64,000 nt of DNA from Candidatus Saccharimonadota bacterium (GCA_905372835.1 CAJPQK010000001.1:310001-374000), one strand, 5' to 3'. Shown: positions 46,513 through 55,546, counted from the first letter of the stretch. Numbers and translations: made by a program. The notes: generated by a model from the letters alone, not told the origin.

Positions 46513-48111
46513 GTGAATCAAACATTGCAAGCCAAGCTCAAAACCCTACCGCGCACTCCTGGCGTTTATTTTCATAAGTCAGCCAGCGGCGAGATTATTT
46601 ATGTGGGCAAGGCGGCGGTGCTGAAAAACCGTGTGCGTCAGTATTTTCAGGATTCGCGCGGGCGGGACAATAAAACCATGGCGCTAGTGGCGGAAATCGC
46701 TGATACGGATTGGATTGAGACCGAGAGTGAAGTTGACGCCTTGTTTCTGGAAAGCGAAATGGTCAAGCGCTACATGCCGCGCTACAACGTACTACTACGC
46801 GATGATAAATCGCAGATGTACGTACGAATCGACATGAAAAGCGAGTGGCCGACCGTCAGTTTTACGCGCAATCCAGCTGATGACGGCGCGGAATGCATTG
46901 GCCCGTTTTATAATGGCTTTGCCTTGAAAAAAGCGTTGCGATATCTGCGGCGGGTGTTTCCCTATTTGACCAGACAGCGTCGTCCGGGGCAGTCGAAGTT
47001 GGATGAAGATTTAGGTTTGAGTCCACGACTAAGCGATGGGTCAGCTGTTTACAAAGCTAATCTACGCAAACTCATCAGCTACATCAAGGGTAATCGTAAA
47101 GCCATCGCCGCCGAGCTGGAACGCGACATGAAAACGGCGGCTGGACTGCATGATTTTGAGCGGGCGGCGGATCTTCGCAATAAGCTACGCGCCATGCGGG
47201 AGTTGCAGCGGCGAGTTTGTTTCGGCGACAAAGAATTCTTGGATATTTCTAAAGACAAGGCGTTGGCTGATTTGGCAAAATTGTTGGGCCTAAAAGATAT
47301 CCCAGCGCGCATCGAGGGCTATGACATTTCGCATATGAGTGGCCAGCAAGTTGTTGCCAGTATGGTGGTATTTACCAATGGCGCAAGCGACCGAGCAGAG
47401 TACCGCAAATTCAAAGTTAGCGAGAAAAATGATGACACGGGCAATATGTATGAGACGATTTTTCGCCGGCTGAGTGAGCGTCATCTAAAAAGTTGGGGTC
47501 GTCCCGATCTACTGCTCATTGATGGCGGCAGAGGCCAGCTAGCGGCGGCTATCAAGGCTCGTGATGAGCGTGGCGTCCTCGTGCCGATCGTCAGCATCGC
47601 CAAGCGCGAGGAAGAATTGCTGGTGCATAAAACTGGTTCGCAGATTAACACGGCGTTCATCAAGCAGGTTCGGTCGCAGCCACGGGCGAACATCGCTATT
47701 CATGAAGACGGTGAGGTTTATGTGGTGAATTTACACCCAAGTCAGCGTAATGCCGGCTCACACTCAAAAAACTTGCGAGCTAGCACTGAACAGAACCATA
47801 AAGAGCACCCTGAGACAGAGAATAGTACTCTCGCGGCAACCGACATCGTCAAACTGTTCCAGCGTATTCGCGACGAGTCGCACCGCTTTGCCGTGAGTTA
47901 CCACACGGCGCTGAAGCGCCAGCAGCAAACGAAAAACCAGCTGGAGGAAATTCCTGGCGTGGGACCAAAAACCCGCGCGAAATTGCTGAAAAAGTTTGGC
48001 AGTTTCCGTAATGTTGCCAACGCTACAGAAAATGACCTAGCATCAGTAATTGGTCAGTCGCGCGCTCAAACCGTTCACAGCTATTTTGCGCGACAACGTA
48101 CCAATATGTAA
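46513..48111 (+). CDS. uvrC: excinuclease ABC subunit C
   Basis: 532 residues, shorter than E. coli's 610. GIY-YIG nuclease at the N-terminus (TPGVYFHKSASGEIIYVGKA, LKNRVRQYF), a UVR helix (~205-235, AAGLHDFERAADLRNKLRAM), the RNase H-like C-terminal nuclease (IEGYDISHMSGQQVVASMVV, DLLLIDGGRGQL, with HRFAVSYH), and a helix-hairpin-helix (LEEIPGVGPKTRAKLLKKFG). It makes both incisions in excision repair. Start GTG 46513 lies 5 nt after TAATAT. It is independent of uvrA. Confidence 0.95.
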   Translation: MNQTLQAKLKTLPRTPGVYFHKSASGEIIYVGKAAVLKNRVRQYFQDSRGRDNKTMALVAEIADTDWIETESEVDALFLESEMVKRYMPRYNVLLRDDKSQMYVRIDMKSEWPTVSFTRNPADDGAECIGPFYNGFALKKALRYLRRVFPYLTRQRRPGQSKLDEDLGLSPRLSDGSAVYKANLRKLISYIKGNRKAIAAELERDMKTAAGLHDFERAADLRNKLRAMRELQRRVCFGDKEFLDISKDKALADLAKLLGLKDIPARIEGYDISHMSGQQVVASMVVFTNGASDRAEYRKFKVSEKNDDTGNMYETIFRRLSERHLKSWGRPDLLLIDGGRGQLAAAIKARDERGVLVPIVSIAKREEELLVHKTGSQINTAFIKQVRSQPRANIAIHEDGEVYVVNLHPSQRNAGSHSKNLRASTEQNHKEHPETENSTLAATDIVKLFQRIRDESHRFAVSYHTALKRQQQTKNQLEEIPGVGPKTRAKLLKKFGSFRNVANATENDLASVIGQSRAQTVHSYFARQRTNM

Positions 48112-48134
48112 AACGCCTGTGTTATACTAACAGT

Positions 48135-48485
48135 ATGAAACGCGGTTTTACTATCATAGAACTTATTATTATGATTACGGTTATGGCAATTTTGACCACC
48201 ATTGGTATTATTAGTTACGGTAACTGGCGCCAAAAGTCGTTACGTGATGCCATTACGGCTGACCTCAAAAGTGCAGCGCAGGCCATGGAACAGTATCGTA
48301 ATTTTCATAATGCCTATCCAACGTTACCTGCTGGCGCGTCAATACCAAATTACAATGGTGGCCCTGTTCATGTATACATCCAAGGTGCTGATGGGAAAGA
48401 GTTCTGTATTGAGGCAACACGTGGTTCTCAAAAAATGCACATCACCAGTAAGAGTTCAGACGTGAGTGACGGCGGCTGTTCCTGA
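48135..48485 (+). CDS. type IV pilin-like (prepilin) protein
   Basis: 116 residues. The N-terminus MKRGFTIIELIIMITVMAIL is a class III prepilin signal: a basic leader, Gly-Phe cleavage site, Glu at +5, and a hydrophobic helix. A globular part follows with YRNFHNAYPTLP and two Cys (EFCIEA, GGCS) that could close a C-terminal disulfide loop. TATACT (48123-48128) ends 6 nt before the ATG. A hairpin CGGCTGT/ACAGCCG (48473-48491) sits at the 3' end without a T-run. No pilus assembly genes are adjacent, so it may be a minor pilin of a system elsewhere. Confidence 0.85.
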   Translation: MKRGFTIIELIIMITVMAILTTIGIISYGNWRQKSLRDAITADLKSAAQAMEQYRNFHNAYPTLPAGASIPNYNGGPVHVYIQGADGKEFCIEATRGSQKMHITSKSSDVSDGGCS

Positions 48486-48538
48486 CAGCCGAGCTCTTGT
48501 GAAAATGCGAACAGATTATTATAATAAGTAGCAGTGTA

Positions 48539-48916
48539 ATGAAACGGCAATTTTTTGTATTTTTATTCAGATGGGCTATGAACTCATTTGGCATCTGGAT
48601 AGCGTTACGACTTTTAGGCACCATGTCTGATGGTGGTTTATTGACATTTGTGCTAACCGGTTTGATATTCTCAGTTATCAACAGTATCCTCAAACCGATC
48701 ATTATCATCTTGTCGCTGCCAGCAATTCTGTTGACACTGGGACTGTTTACGTTGATTATCAATGGTCTCATGGTGTATCTTGCCATTGTGCTCGCTCCAA
48801 ACGTTTCCATTACGTTTGGTGACGCAATTATTGCCGGTATCATCCTTAGTTTGGTAAACTATATAGTAAGTAGTGTGGTTGATTTACGAACTGCGCAAAA
48901 AGAACAGGAGAGTTAG
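48539..48916 (+). CDS. YvlD-like (DUF360, phage-holin-4-like) membrane protein
   Basis: 125 residues with four hydrophobic segments. FRWAMNSFGIWIALRLLG, IFSVINSILKPIIIILSLPA and LFTLIINGLMVYLA match the 4-TM YvlD/DUF360 family. The function is unknown; family members are linked to envelope stress in Firmicutes. TATAAT is at 48520-48525. The stop is followed immediately by the secG ATG. Confidence 0.8.
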   Translation: MKRQFFVFLFRWAMNSFGIWIALRLLGTMSDGGLLTFVLTGLIFSVINSILKPIIIILSLPAILLTLGLFTLIINGLMVYLAIVLAPNVSITFGDAIIAGIILSLVNYIVSSVVDLRTAQKEQES

Positions 48917-49153
48917 ATGAATTTGGAACAACTTTTACCATATATCACATTAGGATCAGCATTTTTGATGATTATTACAATTTTGCTACAACAACGTGGC
49001 GCCTCACTTGGTGCAGGGTTTGGATCTTCTGGTGAACTGTTTACGACACGTCGTGGTTTTGATAAGAACTTGTTTGACGTTACCATTGTCCTGGCTGTAG
49101 TTTTTGTGCTATCAATCTTGGCTAGTTTGGTCTTGCCGGGGCTAAAAGGCTAG
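48917..49153 (+). CDS. secG: preprotein translocase subunit SecG
   Basis: 78 residues with two membrane spans (~10-25 and ~52-75) flanking the conserved LLQQRGASLGAGFGSSGELFTTRRG loop, diagnostic of SecG. It stimulates SecYEG. An AGGAGA site before the ATG overlaps the end of the previous gene. The substrate-binding protein gene starts 10 nt downstream. Confidence 0.93.
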   Translation: MNLEQLLPYITLGSAFLMIITILLQQRGASLGAGFGSSGELFTTRRGFDKNLFDVTIVLAVVFVLSILASLVLPGLKG

Positions 49154-49162
49154 GTTGTCGCC

Positions 49163-50968
49163 ATGGCAGAGGCTGGAGATAAGCCGTCTTGGAAGCGGTT
49201 CCAAAAAATGAGCGCTTCTGGGAAAAGCTTAAATCGTCGAGCTGAGAAGATTGAAAAAGGCGTCATTAAGCATGCGCATAAATTCGTGACATCCCGCCTT
49301 GACAGATTGACAGAAGTTCGCCGAGAAGTGATTGGCTGGGCGGTCTTGTTGATGATATTGGTTGGTTTGAGCGCAGGACAATGGAGTATTTTTCGCGCAG
49401 CTTACACGAGGGATGCGCCTCAGGAGGGCGGCACATATTCAGAGGGAGTTCTGGGCTCGCTGGAGACGCTTAATCCGTTGTTTGCACGTTCTAACGCAGA
49501 GCGATCGGCCGCCAGGCTGTTGTTTGCCAGCCTCTATCAATACGACAACACTGGGCATCTCAAGGGAGATCTAGCGAAATCAATCGCCATCAATGGTACA
49601 GAGACTGAATATACGATTACTCTGAAAGACAATCTTCGCTGGTCTGATGGCCATCCGCTGACAGTGGATGATGTTATGTTTACCGTCAATCTTTTGAAAA
49701 ACCCAAAGGTTGGCGCTTCGACTGACGGCTGGTCATCCATTAAAATGCGCAAAACCGCCGATAACACCGTGACATTTGTAACTCCATCCGCCTATGCACC
49801 GTTTTTGCATACGCTGACGTTCCCAATTGTTCCAAAACACGTGTTGGAAAACGTAGCACCGGCTGCTCTGCGTGACCACTCGTTTGGACAGTCGCCTGTC
49901 ACCAGTGGGCCATTCAAATTTCGACTTCTCCAAACAGACAACCGAGAAAGTGGCAGAAAAGCCGTTCACATGACGGCAAATGAATCATATCACTTTGGCA
50001 AACCAAAGTTGGACCGCTTCCAACTGTACGCGTACGCCTCACTGGATGAAATCACCAAAGGTTTGAGAACCAGTGAGATTATGGCGACACCAGAGCTGAT
50101 CTATGCTTCTCAGCCAGAAAACGTCAAAAAGATGTACGAAATGAAGGCCTATGAAACCCACAATGGAGTGTATGCATTATTCAACAGCAAGAGTCCAATT
50201 CTCCAGTCTCCATCCATCCGCAAGGCTTTGGTGCAGTCAGTCGACATCACCGCGCTTCGCAAAAAGATGCCACAAAAAACAGGCGAATTGACGGGCCCGA
50301 TTTTACCAGAGCATACGGAAGCAGAGCTAGAAAAGCCATTAGTTCGTGACGTAGAAGCAGCCAAAAAAGCGCTGGACGCAGAAGGTTGGACGGTGTCTGG
50401 TGGTGTGCGCAAAAAGGGCGATCAGTCACTGAAACTGTCAGTTGTTTCCTTGCAGGGTTCTAAATATGAAAATGCAGCTAATTCGTTGGCTGAGACATGG
50501 CGAAATGAGTTGAATGCTGAAGTGGAAGTTAAAATTGTTGATGCAACAGATGCTAATCAGGATGTTCTCAGGTCGGTGTTGCAACCGCGTAATTTTGACG
50601 TCTTGATATATGAGTTGGTGCTTGGCGGTGACCCAGATGTCTACGCGTATTGGCATTCGTCACAAGACCAGCGCGATCAGCGAGGTCTGAACTTTGCGAA
50701 CTATAATGACGCTATTTCAGACGACGCCTTGGTTGGTGGTCGTGGTAAGCGTTCTTCAAAACAACGAGCGGATTATTATCAGTCATTCGTACGGCGCTGG
50801 CAGGCATCGGCTGCGTCACTGCCGCTGTACCGTCCAACAGTTGAATACATCAAATTGCCATCAGTTCAGGCCGTGACACAAAATACTCGGCTAGTCTCAC
50901 CAACTGATCGATTTGCTGACGTGATATATTGGACAGTTCGCCAAGATTCAGTTTACAAAACACCGTAG
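49163..50968 (+). CDS. family 5 peptide-type extracellular solute-binding protein, membrane-anchored
   Basis: 601 residues. An unusual ~55-residue cytoplasmic, basic N-terminus precedes one membrane helix (~57-77, VIGWAVLLMILVGLSAG); there is no lipobox Cys. The rest is a family 5 binding protein: GTYSEGVLGSLETLNPLF, LARSNAERSAARLLF-like region, LKDNLRWSDGHPLTVDDVMF, NGVYALFNSKSPI, IRKALVQSVD, RNFDVLIYELVLGGDPDVYAYWHSSQ. Such proteins feed OppBCDF/DppBCDF importers with oligopeptides. No permease or ATPase genes adjoin it, so it must use a distant importer. Peptide uptake suits an organism lacking amino-acid synthesis. Confidence 0.88.
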   Translation: MAEAGDKPSWKRFQKMSASGKSLNRRAEKIEKGVIKHAHKFVTSRLDRLTEVRREVIGWAVLLMILVGLSAGQWSIFRAAYTRDAPQEGGTYSEGVLGSLETLNPLFARSNAERSAARLLFASLYQYDNTGHLKGDLAKSIAINGTETEYTITLKDNLRWSDGHPLTVDDVMFTVNLLKNPKVGASTDGWSSIKMRKTADNTVTFVTPSAYAPFLHTLTFPIVPKHVLENVAPAALRDHSFGQSPVTSGPFKFRLLQTDNRESGRKAVHMTANESYHFGKPKLDRFQLYAYASLDEITKGLRTSEIMATPELIYASQPENVKKMYEMKAYETHNGVYALFNSKSPILQSPSIRKALVQSVDITALRKKMPQKTGELTGPILPEHTEAELEKPLVRDVEAAKKALDAEGWTVSGGVRKKGDQSLKLSVVSLQGSKYENAANSLAETWRNELNAEVEVKIVDATDANQDVLRSVLQPRNFDVLIYELVLGGDPDVYAYWHSSQDQRDQRGLNFANYNDAISDDALVGGRGKRSSKQRADYYQSFVRRWQASAASLPLYRPTVEYIKLPSVQAVTQNTRLVSPTDRFADVIYWTVRQDSVYKTP

Positions 50969-50975
50969 TGTCAGG

Positions 50976-50981
50976 TATAAT
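50976..50981 (+). promoter_or_regulatory. -10 element for the tRNA-Leu/tRNA-Cys pair
   Basis: TATAAT lies 12 nt before the first base of tRNA-Leu(GAG), between the binding-protein stop and the tRNA. Confidence 0.5.
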
Positions 50982-50993
50982 GATGACAGTTGT

Positions 50994-51080
50994 GCGGGCG
51001 TGGCGGAATTGGTAGACGCGCTAGCTTGAGGGGCTAGTGAACGCAAGTTCGTGGAAGTTCAAGTCTTCTCGCTCGCACCA
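50994..51080 (+). tRNA. tRNA-Leu (anticodon GAG)
   Basis: 87 nt with encoded CCA. The acceptor GCGGGCG pairs with CGCTCGC (one G-U). The anticodon stem CTAGC/GCTAG encloses loop TTGAGGG, anticodon GAG at 34-36. There is a long variable arm of Leu type, and GTTCAAGTC fits the T arm. Decodes CUC/CUU. Confidence 0.9.
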
Positions 51081-51093
51081 AATGTAATAGAGC

Positions 51094-51167
51094 GGCGCGT
51101 TGGCGGAGCGGTTACGCAGAGGTCTGCAAAACCTTTTAGACGAGTTCGACTCTCGTACGTGCCTCCA
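51094..51167 (+). tRNA. tRNA-Cys (anticodon GCA)
   Basis: 74 nt with CCA. The acceptor GGCGCGT pairs with ACGTGCC. The anticodon stem GAGGT/ACCTT encloses loop CTGCAAA, giving anticodon GCA. T loop GTTCGACTC. It is 13 nt downstream of tRNA-Leu and likely co-transcribed. Confidence 0.92.
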
Positions 51168-51175
51168 GAATTATG

Positions 51176-51201
51176 ATAGCTCCAGGTGTGGGGCTATTTT
51201 T
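51176..51201 (+). terminator. intrinsic terminator after tRNA-Cys
   Basis: ATAGCTCC/GGGGCTAT forms an 8-bp stem with a 6-nt loop, followed by five T residues. It overlaps the 3' end of the convergent hydrolase gene. Confidence 0.75.
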
Positions 51202-51784
51202 GTTCTAATAATTCTTTTAACTCAGGGAAGGTTGGCTGTTGGAAATGGCCTCGGTCAACAAATATATGGCTTTTTGCGCTTGGTAGGTCAGACTGAAACT
51301 TTGCTAGCTCAGTAAAAGGCACCACGGTATCGTCTTTACTGTGGAATAGGTGAATTTCTTTGGCGGATTTTTTGAGTCCAGTTGCACTTGGCAATATAAA
51401 ATCGCCCAAGTCTTCGTGAGTTGCATCATCATATGGAGCAGCAATTAGGATTAGTCGATTAACTGGTGTGCTGAGAGGATTCTCATGCAAATATTTTGCT
51501 AAGAATATTGCCCCAAGACTACTACCGATGAGCTGTACATTATTACCCAAGAATGGCAATATCTTTTCAAAGTAGATTTTCCATTCAGAATATCGTGCAT
51601 TTTGTTTATTAGGCATATTAGGTACCAATACATCAAAATCTGTCATTGTAACAGCCAGCCAATCGCGCCATTTTGTTTTGTGAAAAAGACTTTCATATGT
51701 AAGTGGGTTATTGCGCAGTGCGGAGAGATAGCGTTCGTAGGAATCGAAAGGTGATCCGCCGTGAATATGTACAATTTGCTTCAT
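51194..51784 (-). CDS. alpha/beta-hydrolase (YdeN/RBBP9-like)
   Basis: 196 residues on the minus strand from ATG 51784, 6 nt after TATACT on that strand. MKQIVHIHGGSPF at the N-terminus holds the oxyanion HGG; the nucleophile elbow VQLIGSSLGAIF has Ser; the acid HSKDDTVVPF and the base RGHFQQPTF follow. The lid region is short. It resembles small serine hydrolases of unknown substrate. It converges on the tRNA pair. Confidence 0.8.
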   Translation of the reverse strand: MKQIVHIHGGSPFDSYERYLSALRNNPLTYESLFHKTKWRDWLAVTMTDFDVLVPNMPNKQNARYSEWKIYFEKILPFLGNNVQLIGSSLGAIFLAKYLHENPLSTPVNRLILIAAPYDDATHEDLGDFILPSATGLKKSAKEIHLFHSKDDTVVPFTELAKFQSDLPSAKSHIFVDRGHFQQPTFPELKELLEQK

Positions 51785-51790
51785 AAATAT

Positions 51791-51800
51791 AGTATAATAC
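51791..51800. promoter_or_regulatory. overlapping divergent -10 elements
   Basis: AGTATAATAC reads TATAAT (51793-51798) on the + strand towards tRNA-Leu(TAA) and TATACT on the - strand towards the hydrolase. The two start regions would be mutually exclusive when RNA polymerase binds. Confidence 0.4.
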
Positions 51801-51875
51801 AAACCAGCGCAAATGGCAGACCGTGTCAAACGTCAGTAGATATGGACATCGGGCGGTCATTAGTGCAGAATATGG

Positions 51876-51961
51876 GCGCGAGTGGCGGAATTGGTAGACG
51901 CGAGGGACTTAAAATCCCTTGACCAAAAGTCGTGCGGGTTCGATTCCCGCCTTGCGCACCA
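51876..51961 (+). tRNA. tRNA-Leu (anticodon TAA)
   Basis: 86 nt with CCA. The acceptor GCGCGAG pairs with CTTGCGC (one G-U). The stem GGGA/TCCC encloses loop CTTAAAA with anticodon TAA; long variable arm; T arm GGGTTCGATTCCC. Decodes UUA and UUG. It lies separate from tRNA-Leu(GAG). Confidence 0.92.
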
Positions 51962-51974
51962 AATTGCAGCTAAA

Positions 51975-52004
51975 AGAAAAGTCACCTGTTTTGGTGGCTT
52001 TTCT
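51975..52004 (+). terminator. intrinsic terminator after tRNA-Leu(TAA)
   Basis: AGAAAAGTCACC/GGTGGCTTTTCT forms a 12-bp stem (one G-U) with a 6-nt loop; the 3' arm itself contains TTTT. It starts 14 nt after the tRNA CCA. Confidence 0.65.
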
Positions 52005-52069
52005 AGTTCCGGTAACAGTCCACGGTAAATGGAAGTTGTTAGTGATATGGTGATAAGCTTATGGTCTTG

Positions 52070-52735
52070 TTATTTTCTATTGATGACAATTTCGCTAATT
52101 TCTGCCTGCTTTGGTGTCTCGATGACGTCCACTAGTGTCTTTGCAACTATCTCAACTGGCATCCAGTTTTCAGGGTCTGGTAGCTGCTCGCCGGTAATTT
52201 TCTCAAGCATTCTGTTGCGCATACCACCTGGACAGAAACTAATTGCTCGCGACTTTTTGCCCTTGAAGAGCATTTGTAGTGATTTGCTATAGCCACGCAT
52301 TGCCCATTTGCTACTGGTGTACACGGGCTCACTTGCAGAACCTTTAGTGCCGGCTGTAGAAGCGACATTGATGATGTCCGCTTCATCTTTGACGATTCTC
52401 TCCATCAAGAAGTTAGTGAGATAAATTACACCCATGATATTTGTGGAATATACCTTTATAATATCGCTAAATAGTTTTTCATCCGTACGATCAAACCTAG
52501 ACATAATACCAGCACAGTTAACGAGTGCCATGATTTGATCATCAAGCTCTAAGATTTGCTGAGCGGCATTCTTGATGGACATCTCATCTGTCAAATCAAG
52601 CGTAATGTGCCTGATTCTGTCATCTGTTGGTTTTGAGCGAGAAAGAGAATAAACATTGTAGCCCTTTTCAAGCAGTAGTTGTGCGGTGGCAAAACCCAGA
52701 CCATCGCTTGCGCCGGTAATTAAAACTGTCTTCAT
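52070..52735 (-). CDS. short-chain dehydrogenase/reductase (SDR)
   Basis: 221 residues on the minus strand from ATG 52735, 7 nt after TATAAT. Classical SDR motifs: TGASDGLGFATAQLL (TGxxxGxG cofactor loop), LVNCAGIM (NxAG), INVASTAGT with catalytic Ser region, and YTSSKWAMRG (YxxxK). PGGMRNRML corresponds to the PG motif. Substrate unknown. The aromatic-poor C-terminus is short. Isolated gene. Confidence 0.88.
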   Translation of the reverse strand: MKTVLITGASDGLGFATAQLLLEKGYNVYSLSRSKPTDDRIRHITLDLTDEMSIKNAAQQILELDDQIMALVNCAGIMSRFDRTDEKLFSDIIKVYSTNIMGVIYLTNFLMERIVKDEADIINVASTAGTKGSASEPVYTSSKWAMRGYSKSLQMLFKGKKSRAISFCPGGMRNRMLEKITGEQLPDPENWMPVEIVAKTLVDVIETPKQAEISEIVINRK

Positions 52736-52912
52736 GTAGCTAATTATACCATCTTGGGTCTGGAGTGTTGCTCTGGTCAGTATTTTAGCCTCTATAGATA
52801 TGGCGCATTTCTTGATGTTTAAAGTCATTTTTATCACCCAAAAACCTAACCACAAGCAAAACGTCTGTGGTATAATGAAGGGGTTAGCATAAATTGATAA
52901 GGAGAATATTCA

Positions 52913-53482
52913 ATGAGCTCAATCATCATAGCACTTATAGTCGTTGGCGTTGTCCTGGTTCTCGCTATCGGCTTCATCGTCGCCACCTATAATGGTTTGG
53001 TGACTCTACGCAACCGCGTTGAAGAAGCATGGAGCGACATCACGGTTCAATTGAAGCGTCGAACTGACTTGATTCCAAATCTCGTTAACTCTGTGAAGGG
53101 TTACGCGACACACGAAAAAGAAGTATTTGAAAAGGTGACCGAAGCGCGTTCAGCCATCATGGATGCGAAGGGTGTTAAGGATACTGCTGAGGCAGAGAAC
53201 ATGCTGGAAGGCGCCTTGAAGAGTCTGTTTGCAGTAGCTGAGGCTTACCCAGATTTGAAAGCTAACCAAAACTTTATGCAATTGCAGCAGGAATTGGTTG
53301 ACACTGAAGACAAAATTCAAGCTTCTCGCCGTTTCTACAACGGTGGTGTTCGCGACTTGAACACCAAGATTCAGACATTCCCAGCAAACATTGTTGCCGG
53401 TATGTTCAATTTCCAAGCCAAGGAATTCTTTGAGGTTGAAGACCGTGCGTCTGTTGAGAACCCAGTAGAGGTCAAATTCTAA
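52913..53482 (+). CDS. lemA: LemA family protein
   Basis: 189 residues. An N-terminal membrane helix (~3-25) precedes the conserved [22 protein letters not shown] and [17 protein letters not shown], a helical bundle, and [27 protein letters not shown]. Strong AAGGAGA site and TATAAT (52871-52876). LemA is commonly located next to HtpX, as here (66 nt apart, separated by a terminator). The function is unknown; it is thought to be an envelope protein. Confidence 0.93.
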   Translation: MSSIIIALIVVGVVLVLAIGFIVATYNGLVTLRNRVEEAWSDITVQLKRRTDLIPNLVNSVKGYATHEKEVFEKVTEARSAIMDAKGVKDTAEAENMLEGALKSLFAVAEAYPDLKANQNFMQLQQELVDTEDKIQASRRFYNGGVRDLNTKIQTFPANIVAGMFNFQAKEFFEVEDRASVENPVEVKF

Positions 53483-53503
53483 TATTTTGCATAAAACGCG
53501 CAG

Positions 53504-53533
53504 CCGCTCGCCTACCGTTGGCGGGCGGTTTTT
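53504..53533 (+). terminator. intrinsic terminator after lemA
   Basis: CCGCTCGCC pairs with GGCGGGCGG (9 bp, one G-U), a 7-nt loop, then TTTTT. Confidence 0.8.
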
Positions 53534-53548
53534 GCTATAATAATTAAT

Positions 53549-54424
53549 ATGTATAGTGCGATTTCTCAAAATAAACGCAACACCGTCATCATCATGGCAG
53601 TGTTCGTAGCCATCATTGGTGTTATCGGTGTCTTCATCGGCATGGCGGTTAAGAACTATTCGCTGGCGTGGATTGTGTTTGGTTGTTCGATGCTATACGC
53701 CTGGCTTCAGTATTATCTGGCTGGAAAATTAGCCATGGCCATGACTGGCGCGCAGGAAATTGAGAAAAAAGATGCACCTGAGCTGTGGCGAGTAGTTGAG
53801 AATTTGGCGATCGCTGCTGGCATGCCGATGCCGAAAGTCTACATCATTGATGACCCGGCGCCGAACGCCTTTGCGACGGGTCGCGACCCCAAGCATGCCA
53901 TCGTCGGTGCAACCACTGGGCTGCTGGAAATCATGGACAAGCGTGAACTGGAAGCAGTGATGGCGCACGAGATGAGTCATGTGCGTAACTATGACATTCG
54001 CGTTAGTATGATTGCTTTCGGTTTGGTGAGCGCTATTGGGCTATTGGCTGACCTGGCTCTGCGCATGATGTTCTTTGGTGGTGACGATGACCGTGATGTT
54101 CACCCAGCGGTATATATATTGGGTTTGGTAGTAGTTATTCTGGCACCGATTTTGGCAACCATCACACAGTTAGCAGTTAGCCGGCAGCGAGAATATTTGG
54201 CCGACGCTTCTGGCGCGTTGTTAACTCGAGACTCAGAGGGTTTGGCGAGTGCACTGGGTAAATTGCAAGAATATGGCCGACCTATGGAGCGCCAAAGCAC
54301 ATCGACAGCCAATTTATTTATGAATAATCCGCTGCGCCCCAGCTTTTTCTCAAAATTATTTAGTACCCATCCACCGTTGGAGGATCGTATTGCTCGTCTG
54401 CGAAACAATGCGACAAAAATGTAA
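53549..54424 (+). CDS. htpX: HtpX-like membrane zinc metalloprotease
   Basis: 291 residues. Two N-terminal spans (~12-58), VAHEMSHVRNYDIRV with HExxH zinc motif (catalytic Glu), two further spans, and SRQREYLADASGALLTRDSEGLASALGKL with the third zinc ligand (E in EYLAD). The C-terminus is LFSTHPPLEDRIARL. Degrades misfolded membrane proteins. TATAAT (53536-53541) ends 7 nt before the ATG, leaderless. Confidence 0.95.
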   Translation: MYSAISQNKRNTVIIMAVFVAIIGVIGVFIGMAVKNYSLAWIVFGCSMLYAWLQYYLAGKLAMAMTGAQEIEKKDAPELWRVVENLAIAAGMPMPKVYIIDDPAPNAFATGRDPKHAIVGATTGLLEIMDKRELEAVMAHEMSHVRNYDIRVSMIAFGLVSAIGLLADLALRMMFFGGDDDRDVHPAVYILGLVVVILAPILATITQLAVSRQREYLADASGALLTRDSEGLASALGKLQEYGRPMERQSTSTANLFMNNPLRPSFFSKLFSTHPPLEDRIARLRNNATKM

Positions 54425-54433
54425 GGATGCCTG

Positions 54434-55546
54434 ATGATGAATAAGCAACGTACATCTGTCTCCAAAAAGAAAGTAACAACCAGTCGCTCACGAGCAAACC
54501 AAAAACTTGCCTCTGGTTATTATTTGCGGTGCAAGAATCATTGCAAAAAGATCTGGCAGCAGCTGAAAACTCGGAGGGCTCATTTTTTGAAGCGTCGACC
54601 GCATCGTAGTTTTCGCCTGACGCGACGTAGGGACTATGTCAGGTCACTGCACATCCCGGGTTATTGGTCTCTGACTACCCAAGCGGTCAAAATGATTTGG
54701 TCAAACAAGCGATTATTTTTTGGCTTGGCGCTGGTGTATGCGCTGGTGGTGTTTGTACTGGCGGGATTGATGGATCAAGAGACGTACAAAAAGATTAAAG
54801 CCTTGGCCGAAGGTACAGTCGAGCAGGGAGCGGTGAGTGATTTATTTGCAACGTTCTCGATTTTCGGCGGCGTTGTGTACGGCCAGCTCACCAACCAACC
54901 AAATAACGCCTTGCAGCAAATATTGGGTGTGTTGGCGCTGATCATGGTCTGGCTGACTACCATTTGGTTGTTGCGAGCAGTCAGCTCTGGCAATTCGCCA
55001 AACATTCGTGATGGTCTGTACCGAGCAGGGGCGCCGCTGGTCGCGTTCATTGTGTTATTGTTCATCGTCCTGTGCCAATTATTGCCGGCTGCTGGTGGCG
55101 TGATTCTCTATACGACGCTACAGACGGCTGATGTTCTAAATCAGACGCCGCTACTGATGATCGCTGCGGCCATTACGGGGCTACTAGGAGTGCTATCGCT
55201 GTATTGGCTCACCTCCACGGCTTTTGCTATGATCATTGTTACGCTGCCGGGCACCTACCCAATGCGTGCTGTGCGCATGGCTGGTGACATTGTGGTTGGT
55301 CGTCGTATCCGTATCTTGCTTCGCATGCTGTGGCTAGCTATCATGCTAACGTTGCTTTGGGTAGTTATTCTCATCCCAACCATCAAATTGGACGCCTTCG
55401 TGACGGGCTGGATTGACCAAACAGCCTCATTCCCGCTGGTGCCAATTATGGTACTGCTGGTGGCTTCATTCTCTGTTGTATTCTCAGCTACCTATACCTA
55501 CTTATTCTACCGAAAGGTCGTTGCCGATGACAGTGCGCCAGCTTGA
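54434..55546 (+). CDS. polytopic membrane protein of unknown function
   Basis: 370 residues. The ~85-residue N-terminus is strongly basic (RAHFLKRRPHRSFRLTRRRDYV), followed by about six hydrophobic spans (~92-110, 160-180, 190-215, 225-250, 290-312, 325-350). The Arg-rich tail may bind anionic lipids or nucleic acids. It overlaps ligA by 20 nt and follows htpX by 9 nt. No family recognised. Confidence 0.75.
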   Translation: MMNKQRTSVSKKKVTTSRSRANQKLASGYYLRCKNHCKKIWQQLKTRRAHFLKRRPHRSFRLTRRRDYVRSLHIPGYWSLTTQAVKMIWSNKRLFFGLALVYALVVFVLAGLMDQETYKKIKALAEGTVEQGAVSDLFATFSIFGGVVYGQLTNQPNNALQQILGVLALIMVWLTTIWLLRAVSSGNSPNIRDGLYRAGAPLVAFIVLLFIVLCQLLPAAGGVILYTTLQTADVLNQTPLLMIAAAITGLLGVLSLYWLTSTAFAMIIVTLPGTYPMRAVRMAGDIVVGRRIRILLRMLWLAIMLTLLWVVILIPTIKLDAFVTGWIDQTASFPLVPIMVLLVASFSVVFSATYTYLFYRKVVADDSAPA

